Source of the DNA: Solihabitans fulvus | GTDB lineage: Bacteria > Actinomycetota > Actinomycetes > Mycobacteriales > Pseudonocardiaceae | Reading direction: 5' to 3' | DNA length: 64,000 nt | Assembly (NCBI RefSeq): GCF_008386585.1 | Contig: NZ_VUOB01000001.1 | Span: 231,201 to 295,200 of the forward strand | In this document: piece by piece, positions 17,796-25,500 of the stretch | Position numbering within the stretch: the first letter of the stretch is position 1 | Layout of the letters: the number at the start of each line of letters is the position of its first letter | Position numbers and translations under genes: made by a program | The notes under the pieces: generated by a model | What the model saw: the letters and a program-made list of their open reading frames with translations, nothing else | Database searches by the model: none | Told to the model about the DNA's origin: nothing

Positions 17796-19096
17796 CAGCC
17801 CGCCTCGTCCAGCAGCCAACCCCGGTCGGCGACCTTGACCCCGGCCTGGAACCGGCTCCTGGCGCCGAGCCGGTTCATGATGTCGGCGACCATCCGCCGC
17901 ACCGTGCGCACCGAGATGCCCAACCGCGCCCCCGCGGACTCGTCGGTGCTGCCGGAGCAGAGCAGCGCGAGCAGGTCGCGCTCCCGGCGGGTCAGCACGG
18001 CGGCGTCCTCGGCCTCGGTGGGGTCCGATGGCACGAGCGGCACCGCGGCGGGCCAGATCCGCTCGAACAGGCCCGTCGTCGCGGTGAGCACACCGGGCAG
18101 CCGGAAGACCGCGACGCCGCTGCCCCGGTCCGAGGGCAGCACCACGGCGGCCCGGTCGATCACGATCGCCTCCATCGGGATGTCGACGTCGGTGCGCACC
18201 TCGGCGCCGGCGAAGGACAGGCTGCTGAGCGCGCCGGTCAGCCTGGCGGCGTCCGGGAACAGCACCCGGTACCGCACGCCTCGGCGCAGGTTGTCGTGGT
18301 CGACCCGGTGGAACGTGCCGATCCGGCCTGCGCCCGCGCTGGAACTCATGATCAGCACGTCGCTGACGGCCGACGCGATGAGCGCGTCGATGCCGGCCTG
18401 GCCACGGGTCGGGGTGTTCTCCACCAGGGTGAGCTGTCCGGTTGGCAGGGCGCGCACGGCGGGCGACCTCCGGTCGATGTCGGGTGCGGTTGGCGACGGA
18501 TGGGGCCGGCCGAGCACCGGCGCGGTGTGCTCGGCCGGTGCCGGGTCGACCCCGGGGTCGCTGGCGGCCCGGCGCGGCCCGGCCGGCCCGCCCAGCGCGA
18601 GGTGCGCGTCGGCGAGGAGTCCGCGCAGCTCCCCGCGCAGCACGTCCAGCGCGGCGACGGCCGTCCGCGCGGTGGCGAAGCCGAGCCCGTCGAACGGCGC
18701 GCCCCGCCACAGCGCCAGCGCGTCGGCCAGGTGCTCCGCCGCGGCCGAGGGCGAGCCGTCGGCCAGCGCCGACCTGGCGGCCTCGGCGTGCGCGCGGACC
18801 TCGTCGGTGTCCAGCTCGCCGGGCAGCACCGTGATCCGGTAGCCGCCCGGCCGGCCCTCCAGCCGGTCGCCGAGGTCCCTGCGCAGCTGGCACACGTAGC
18901 TGCGCAGGTTGCGGACGGCGGACAGCGGCACGGCCTGTTCATGCCAAATCGCGTCGATCAACTGGTCAACGCTCACCCACGCGTTAGCGTTCAGGAGCAA
19001 CACCGCCAGCAACGCGGCAGGCTTCTTGGCCCGCACCTCGATCCGCACACCGTGTCGACGGTGTGCCTCGAGCGGACCGAGTACGCGAAACTGCAT
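17795..19096 (-). CDS. SARP N-terminal / LuxR C-terminal hybrid transcription regulator
   Basis: This 433-residue protein begins with an OmpR-like winged helix of SARP type (MQFRVLGPLEAHRR, AALLAVLLLNANAWVSVDQLIDAIW, about residues 1-95) and a shortened BTAD-like stretch to about 170. After a linker, residues about 225-360 form a domain resembling the effector part of TrmB/LuxR-type regulators (VSDVLIMSSSAGAGRI). The last 65 residues are a LuxR-type HTH (LTRRERDLLALLCSGSTDE...LGISVRTVRRMVADIMNRLG). Two DNA-binding domains at opposite ends are unusual. It heads the operon with the EccA-like and response-regulator genes and lies 34 bases from the divergent response regulator at 19131. I take the ATG at 19096 because upstream codons overlap that regulator. 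Confidence 0.82.
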   Translation of the reverse strand: MQFRVLGPLEAHRRHGVRIEVRAKKPAALLAVLLLNANAWVSVDQLIDAIWHEQAVPLSAVRNLRSYVCQLRRDLGDRLEGRPGGYRITVLPGELDTDEVRAHAEAARSALADGSPSAAAEHLADALALWRGAPFDGLGFATARTAVAALDVLRGELRGLLADAHLALGGPAGPRRAASDPGVDPAPAEHTAPVLGRPHPSPTAPDIDRRSPAVRALPTGQLTLVENTPTRGQAGIDALIASAVSDVLIMSSSAGAGRIGTFHRVDHDNLRRGVRYRVLFPDAARLTGALSSLSFAGAEVRTDVDIPMEAIVIDRAAVVLPSDRGSGVAVFRLPGVLTATTGLFERIWPAAVPLVPSDPTEAEDAAVLTRRERDLLALLCSGSTDESAGARLGISVRTVRRMVADIMNRLGARSRFQAGVKVADRGWLLDEAG

Positions 19097-19130
19097 GCGT
19101 CTACTTTCCGTCCGCACGCATGAGGTTTTG

Positions 19131-19796
19131 ATGACACGGGTCTTGGTCGTCGAGGACGACGAGAATCTGCGGGTCGCGGTGGCCGCCCAGCTGCACGCGA
19201 CCGGCCTCGACGTCGACACCGCCGACGACATCGCGGCGGCGCACCGGGCGGTGCGCGACCAGGACTACGACTGCGTGGTGTTCGACCGGATGCTGCCGGA
19301 CGGCGACGCCATCGGCTACGTGCACGCGCAGCGCCAGCTCGGCTGGAGCGCGCCGGTGCTGTTCCTCACCGCGCGCGACAGCCTCGCGGACCGGATCGCC
19401 GGGTTCGAGCACGGCGGCGACGACTACCTGGTGAAGCCGTTCGCGGTGGCGGAGCTGACCGAGCGGGTGGTCAACCTGTGTCGGCGCGCGGGCGTCGACC
19501 GGCCGACGGTGCTGCGGCACGACGACCTCGTGATGGACTGCGCGCGCCGCGAGGTGCGCAGGGACGGCGTGCTGCTCACCTTGTCGAACAAGGAGTTCGC
19601 CGTGTTGGAGTACCTGCTCGGCAGGGCCGAGCACACGGTGCGGCGGGCCGACCTGATCGAGCACTGCTGGGACACGCAGACCGACCCGATGTCCAACGTT
19701 GTCGACGTCGTGGTGAAACGGTTGCGCCGCAAGCTGCGCGAGCCCGAGCTGATCCACACCGTGCGCGGCATCGGCTACCGGCTCGGCGCGGCGTGA
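19131..19796 (+). CDS. OmpR-family response regulator
   Basis: This 221-residue regulator has a receiver (VEDDENL, phospho-acceptor in VVFDRMLP, Lys in VKPFAVAEL) and a winged helix ending in HTVRGIGYRLGAA. It is a close paralogue of the regulator at 15471. The next gene, its histidine kinase, starts in its stop codon. Only 34 bases separate its start from the divergent SARP gene, so any operator there would act on both. Confidence 0.9.
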   Translation: MTRVLVVEDDENLRVAVAAQLHATGLDVDTADDIAAAHRAVRDQDYDCVVFDRMLPDGDAIGYVHAQRQLGWSAPVLFLTARDSLADRIAGFEHGGDDYLVKPFAVAELTERVVNLCRRAGVDRPTVLRHDDLVMDCARREVRRDGVLLTLSNKEFAVLEYLLGRAEHTVRRADLIEHCWDTQTDPMSNVVDVVVKRLRRKLREPELIHTVRGIGYRLGAA

Positions 19797-21046
19797 ACGG
19801 CTCGTCGGCCGACCGGCTGCGCAGGCTGCGCTGGGTGCTGACCGCGCTGTTCACCGGGATGAACACCGTCGGGCTGGTGATCCTCGCCTGGTTCGTGCTC
19901 AGCCGGGACGACGCGCAGGGCATCGCGCAGATCGACGTCCAGCTGGACCGGGTCACCTCGGCGATCAGCCGCCAGGTCAGCTTCGACGGGACCATCAACT
20001 TCAGCATGGTCAACAGCGACGAGCTGAACTCCAGCTGCCCGCAGTTCGCGATCATGCCCGGCGGCGCGCCCGAGTTCCAGGCGCACCTGTCGACCAAGAC
20101 GTGCGTGCCGATGGACACCGGCGTGCTCAACGGGCTGGCCGCCGACGCGGTGCGCACGCACGGGATCGTCACCGGCTACCAGACCGGCAGCAACGGCGAC
20201 CTGGTGCGGGTGCGGGTGGAGCCGCTGCTCAACCCCGCCAACGGCAGGTACATCGGCGCGGTGGTCGCGGTCGCGGACACCCGGCCGGTGCAGGAGGCCC
20301 ACACCAGGCTGGTGCTGCTGGTGGTCGGCGGCTGCGTGCTGCTGGTCGCCGCGCTCGGCGTCGCCGGGCACCTGCTGTCCGGGCGGTCGATCCAGCCGGC
20401 CGCGGCGGCGCTGCAACAGCAGGAGGTGCTGCTCGCCGAGACCGCGCACGACCTGCGCACCCCGGTGGCCGCGCTGCGCGCGCTCGCCGAGACCGCGCTG
20501 GACAACCCGACCCAGCGGGCCGACCTGCTGCCGCGCACGGTTCGGCTGGCCGTGCGGATGGGCAGCATCATCGACGACCTGCTGGTGCGGGCCAGGCTCG
20601 CGGCCGGCGTCGAGCAGCTGACCATCCAGCCGGTGTGGCTGGACCAGCTGGTGACCGGCGTGGTCGAGGACACCCACGCGGAGGGCGCTCAGGTCACCGT
20701 CACCGCGGCGCCGACCAAGGTGGACGCCGACCCGACGCTGTTGCAGCGGGCCGTCGGCAACCTGCTGAACAACGCGGTGCGGTACGGCCGCAGGCCCGGC
20801 GAGGAGGCGATCGTGCACATCACGGTGGCCGGTGGCACCGTCACGGTGGCCGACCACGGGCCCGGCATCGACGCCGCGGCCGTCGAGGACGCCTTCGACC
20901 GGTTCAGCAGCACCGGCGGGTCCTCGGGGCTCGGGCTGTCGATCGTGCGGTGGGTGGCGCAGGCGCACGGCGGCACGCTGTCGGTCTACAACGCCGACGA
21001 GGGCGGCGCGATCTTCGAGCTGACCCTGCCGGTCAGCGCGGCGTGA
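19793..21046 (+). CDS. Sensor histidine kinase
   Basis: This 417-residue kinase has an N-terminal transmembrane helix (about residues 12-35), an external domain of about 130 residues with two cysteines (SSCPQF and TKTCVPM), a second helix (VLLVVGGCVLLVAALGVAG), then H-box LAETAHDLRTPVAALRAL, N-box NLLNNAVRYG and G-box SSGLGLSIV. The paired cysteines may form a disulfide. The GTG start overlaps the regulator's TGA by GTGA. A signal linked to T7SS or the cell envelope is plausible from context only. Confidence 0.9.
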   Translation: MNGSSADRLRRLRWVLTALFTGMNTVGLVILAWFVLSRDDAQGIAQIDVQLDRVTSAISRQVSFDGTINFSMVNSDELNSSCPQFAIMPGGAPEFQAHLSTKTCVPMDTGVLNGLAADAVRTHGIVTGYQTGSNGDLVRVRVEPLLNPANGRYIGAVVAVADTRPVQEAHTRLVLLVVGGCVLLVAALGVAGHLLSGRSIQPAAAALQQQEVLLAETAHDLRTPVAALRALAETALDNPTQRADLLPRTVRLAVRMGSIIDDLLVRARLAAGVEQLTIQPVWLDQLVTGVVEDTHAEGAQVTVTAAPTKVDADPTLLQRAVGNLLNNAVRYGRRPGEEAIVHITVAGGTVTVADHGPGIDAAAVEDAFDRFSSTGGSSGLGLSIVRWVAQAHGGTLSVYNADEGGAIFELTLPVSAA

Positions 21047-21058
21047 TCGGGCGGCAGG

Positions 21059-21523
21059 TCAGCCCGTCGTGGGGCTGGGTCCGCCGATCGTGACGGTCTG
21101 CCACGGCGGCAGGCCGACCCAGTCCCCGTCGAGCCGGTAGGCCAGGTAGTAGGTGTAAATGCCCGGCGCGTCGAACCGGCGGCGCGACACGAGTTCCTTC
21201 GAGGTCGTGTCGACCGTGACGTCCGCCAGCTCGGGGAAGTCGTGGAACGCGCCGGCCTCGTCGCGCGCCTTGACGACGAGGCCGCGCAGCACGACCGCGC
21301 GGTCCGCGCTGATCGTGACGCGCGCGGTGACCTGCTGGCCCGCGATGGGTGCCGAGGGCTCGACCACGACCCGACCCGCGATGGTCAGGTTCGTGTCGCC
21401 GCTGCCCGTTGGGCCGATCGGCACGAGGTCCGGCCCGCGAAGGTTGGCGACCACGATGCCCGCGACCACGAGCACAGCGGCCGCGGCCGCCAGGTATGGC
21501 CACAGCGGCCGCGTTCCGCGCAC
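21059..21523 (-). CDS. Membrane-anchored protein of unknown function
   Basis: This 154-residue protein has one N-terminal transmembrane helix (LWPYLAAAAAVLVVAGIVVA) and an external beta-rich domain with a GIYTYYLAYRLDGDW segment, similar in outline to immunoglobulin-like or copper-resistance C-like folds. I do not recognise a family. It is last in a row of minus-strand genes behind the toxin operon, 54 bases after the 86-residue gene, and converges with the kinase at 21046. Confidence 0.65.
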   Translation of the reverse strand: MRGTRPLWPYLAAAAAVLVVAGIVVANLRGPDLVPIGPTGSGDTNLTIAGRVVVEPSAPIAGQQVTARVTISADRAVVLRGLVVKARDEAGAFHDFPELADVTVDTTSKELVSRRRFDAPGIYTYYLAYRLDGDWVGLPPWQTVTIGGPSPTTG

Positions 21524-21577
21524 GCCGCCAACGGTAGCCGCCGGGGCGGTCTCCTCAGGTGTGCTTGGCCCGCCTGG

Positions 21578-21838
21578 TCACCTGCTGTCCTTGGCCTGCC
21601 TGGTCACCTTTGCCACGAACGCGTCGGCCTGCTCCTCGGTCAGCTCGACGTAGTCGGTGTCGTTGTGCCCGAGCATGTGGTACCGGTACAGGAAGTCCGA
21701 CGGCTCCCACGTCAGGTTCCGCGACAGCACCTCGTCTACCGGGGCGCCGCCGTCGACCACCCGGCGGCGAAGCAGGCCGCTGGGGTTGTCCGGGGGTCGG
21801 TCGCCGTACAGCAGCCCGTAGTAGGTGACGGTCTCCAT
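21578..21838 (-). CDS. Small conserved hypothetical protein, candidate immunity protein
   Basis: This 86-residue acidic protein starts METVTYYGLLYGDRP and contains WEPSDFLYRYHMLGHND. I have seen similar short proteins beside actinobacterial polymorphic toxins, but no function is established. It follows the 203-residue gene by 20 bases behind the double-domain toxin. Immunity to one of the two toxin domains is an inference from position and size. The ATG at 21838 is preferred over an upstream GTG. Confidence 0.65.
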   Translation of the reverse strand: METVTYYGLLYGDRPPDNPSGLLRRRVVDGGAPVDEVLSRNLTWEPSDFLYRYHMLGHNDTDYVELTEEQADAFVAKVTRQAKDSR

Positions 21839-21858
21839 GCTCCGGCCTCCGCTCGGAC

Positions 21859-22470
21859 TCACGCCGGCCAGAGCCGGCGTCCGGCGGCCAACGCCGCCGC
21901 CTGGTAGGGCGGGAGATCCTCGCCCTGCACGACCGGCTCCACCGGATAGCGGCTCCGCAGCCCCTTCACCAGAAACCCCGACGGGATACCGGCGAGTGCG
22001 TGCGGCACATACGAACCCGGCGCGGCCTGCACCACGTACACCCAGGTTACCGGGGCCGACGCCGCCGCGTTCGCCGGCAACCGGAGGGCGCGCACCACCC
22101 GCCGCACCTCGGGGCGACGGGACGCCAGCTCGACCGCGACCTCGTCGGCGATCGGGTTCGGCTCCGCCGCCGCGTCCTCGGCCGCGTCCGTGAACCGGTA
22201 GGCGGGCCGCTGTTCGTCCGGGGCGAGCAGCCGGATCCCCGACAACCGGGGGTCAGCCTCGTCGTCGAGCATCGCGCGGAGCAGGTCCAGCTCGCCGGGG
22301 TCCAGCGCGCCCGACTCAGAGTCGAGGCTGCCGAAGAGCGCGTCCTCCAGCAACACCAGTTCGCCCGCCCCCAGGAACGACCACAGGGTTCGCAGCGTCC
22401 CGTCGCCGAGCCGTCCGGCCAACCCGCGCAGCAGCGTGACCGCACGGGACTCGTACGTCTCGACCGTCAC
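21859..22470 (-). CDS. Hypothetical protein, candidate immunity protein
   Basis: This 203-residue, strongly acidic, soluble protein has no recognised domain. It begins 43 bases after the toxin stop codon, where immunity genes normally sit. GTG at 22470 is chosen because a GGAAGGAAG ribosome site precedes it; a GTG eight codons earlier would place that site inside the gene. Its C-terminal half (WVYVVQAAPGSYVPHALAG, GFLVKGLRSRYP) looks like a folded alpha/beta domain. Confidence 0.65.
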   Translation of the reverse strand: MTVETYESRAVTLLRGLAGRLGDGTLRTLWSFLGAGELVLLEDALFGSLDSESGALDPGELDLLRAMLDDEADPRLSGIRLLAPDEQRPAYRFTDAAEDAAAEPNPIADEVAVELASRRPEVRRVVRALRLPANAAASAPVTWVYVVQAAPGSYVPHALAGIPSGFLVKGLRSRYPVEPVVQGEDLPPYQAAALAAGRRLWPA

Positions 22471-22513
22471 GCCGTCTCTTCCTTCCGTGCCCACGTCTGC
22501 ATGCTGACCCTAC

Positions 22514-25500
22514 TCATTTCTCTGGAAGTCCGATGACCTCGGACGACAGCGTGTTCCCCTGTCCGTCGGTGACGACCCGGAGGATCTCGACGACCTTGGT
22601 CGCCTTGTTCCGCTTCGGCCCGACGTAGGTCCACGTGCCGTCGCCGCCGACGTCGGGATGGCTGTAGCGCGGGGAGGAGCCTGGCGGGGTGCCTTTCGGC
22701 GGAGGGTTGATGGCCGGCGGGTTCTCGATCACGCCGGTGCCGCCCGGCTCCGGATAGGCGGTCCTGATGCGACCGTCCTCCAACACGACCACATGGACGA
22801 CCACGCCGTCCCGCTCGGCGACGTACTCCCAGGCCATGCAATCGTTTCCCGCGCTGTCCTTCGACTTGTACGGGCCGTCGACGGGTTCGGTGGTGCGCGC
22901 GATCTCCTCGGTGCGGTCGAGGATCTGCTGGTCGGTCCAGCGCTCCGGGAACTCGTTCTTGGTGGGGACGCCCGTTCCGGCGCGGTGACCGCCCTGCTTT
23001 CCGCCCTCTCCGTCCAGGATGTGGTGCACGGCGTCCGCGTCGTGGTGGATGGCGCTCGGGTCCGGCGGAGTCAGCTCCGCGTGCTGGCCGCCGTGGCCAT
23101 CGTGACCGTGCGAGGTGGCCGGCGGAGTCTCGTGCGGATCGCCCTCCGTGGGCTCCTTGGTGGGCTGCTCTTTGACGGGTTCCTTGGCGGGCTCGTGAGT
23201 CGGTTCGCGGGTCGGTTCCTTGGCAGGTTCGCGTTCCGGCTCCTTGGCAGCATCCTTTGTGGACTCAAGCGTCGGCTCGTTGGTGGGTTGGGACTCCGGA
23301 TCCAGGGTCGCTTCGCGCGGCTGGTCCGGGTTGATCGCGTTGTGGATGCGATCGGCCTCGGTCTCCGGCTTCGACGGCGGGTCGGGCGCCTTGCCCTTCG
23401 GGGCGATCTCCGGATCCAACTCGGCGGCGCCGGGAGGCTTCTCCACCCTGTCGAAGATCTCGTCCTGCCGCCGTTGCAGCTCCGCCGCCTCCTCCGCCGA
23501 GGTGCCGGGCAACCGCTTCTGTTCGTACAGCTCGTGGGTGACCGTCTTGGCCTCAAGGCTCTCCGGCGTGTGGAACTGGACCTCGAACTTCTGGCCGGTC
23601 CGGGGATCCACCCAGGTGGAGTTGATGCCCTTGTAACCGTCACTGTCCCAGGTGTTCTTCCAGGCGGACCTCTCGAAGCCGTCCGCCACCAGCGCGTCGT
23701 GCACCTGCTCGGCGACGCGGGTGTAGTCGTGCACTGGGATCTCGAAGGTGTAGCGGACCGCGTCCTTCATGCTCGCCAACACCTCGGCGGGCGACAGGTC
23801 GTGGTCGGCGATGTTGGCCAGGTCGCCGGAGAGCTTGCGCTTGAGCGAGTCCTCGCCCTTGAGCCGGTACTCCAGGCCCTCCAGGTGCGCGTCGGGGGCG
23901 TCGCGCTGCATGCGCTGCTCGATATCGTGCAGCGCGTCGGTGATCCCCGGTTCGTTGCTGGCGGCCGACTCCATGAACTCCTTGGCCGCCCGGTTCGCCT
24001 CGGGATCCAGGTGCAGCGGCTGCCCGAACTCCTCGCCCCGCCACGAGCCGTCGGGCTGGTTGCCGAGCGGTTCGGGAGACTCCGGAGGGTCGGGAGAGTG
24101 CGGTGGCTCCGGCGGAGGCGGCTGTTCCGGCGGCTTGGGTGGCTCGGATGAGGCCGGCGGAAGCGACTGCTCCGGCTCCTTCGACGGCTCCACCGGCTTG
24201 GGCGATTCGGGTGCGCTTGCCGGCTCCGACGGCTTGACCGGCTCCACAGGCTGTGCCGGCTCCGGCGACGGCTTGACCGGCTCCGTTGGAACCGACTGCT
24301 CCGCAGGCTTGGGTGACTCAGGCCCCTTGACCGGCTCCGGCGACTTGGCCGGCTCCGACGGCTTCACCGGTTCCGTTCGGGGCGGCTGCTCCTGCTCCCT
24401 CGACTGCTCCGGTCCCCTCGACGGCTCCGCTGGGGGCGGCTGCTCCGGCTCCGGCGGCTTCACTGGCTCCGTTGGAACCGACTGCTCCGGCGAATGCGGC
24501 GTGCCTGGCGGTTGGGTCGGCTCGGTGGGGCGCGTCGGGCCTGACGGGGCCGTCGGGCCGGACGGATCCGGTGGAGGCGGCCCCTCCGGCTCAGGCCCAC
24601 CGGGCGGCTGCTCCTCCGGTGGTTCCGGCCGCCCCTGCTTGCCGGAGGCCGGGTCGATGGGGACGAACTCGTTCAGCTCTGGATGCGGCGGCAAGCCCGG
24701 ATCGCCCGGCCGCAACGGGGGCTCGCTTCCCGGACCGGACACCGGATCGTCGGGTGTCCGGTGCGGCAGCCCAGGACCAGCCTCCAGCGCGGGCAGCGGA
24801 CCGCTCGGCGGGCCGGTCGGCATGTCCCCATGAACCCCGTGGTCCGTCGAACTCTCCGCGGATGAACCTCTCAGGAGCATCCACAGCAACTTTTGCCAAC
24901 GGTGCTGGAAGACGATCCGGCCGTCGGTGAACGACGCCTCCTGCGCCATCCGGTGAAACTCCCCGTCGACCCGCTCGTGCAGCGGGATCGTCTGCTCGAC
25001 CTCGGGAGTGTCGGGCAGGTGGAACTTCCCGGTCACGGGATCGAACACCACGGTTGGCCCCGGCTCGCGCGGCTCTCCAGGCGTCTTCCCTGGCTCCTCG
25101 GGCGGTTCCCCGTGCGGCCCGGACGATTCCGGCGGCTCGCCGGGTGGGTCCGGCGGTTCTCCCGGCGGTGCCGGCGGTTTCTTCGGCGGCTCCCCCGGCG
25201 GCTTCGCCGGCGAATCGGGCGACGGCTCCTTCGCCTGCTTCGACGGCTGCGGCTTCGACTGTTCGGGCTGCTGCTCCCCCGGCTTTCGACCTTCCGGCTG
25301 CCCTCCCTCCGGCTTTGCCGGCCCCGCCGGTGGCTTCTGCTCGCTGACGGGGCGATCTCCGATGGGGCGATCTCCGGTGCGCGGCTCGGTTCGGGCGGCC
25401 GCGCCGGGCTGCGCCGGCTCCTGATGTGTCCCGAATGGACGGTCGCCCGTTTCCGGCGCCCGGACGGGCTTCGGTCCGCCCCGGCCTTCGAGCGCCGGCA

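Noticed and set aside
15408..18842. A 1,144-codon plus-strand open frame
   Set aside because: It is antisense to the response regulator, AAA+ and SARP genes, all of which have clear domains and starts; its peptide is compositionally biased without any domain.
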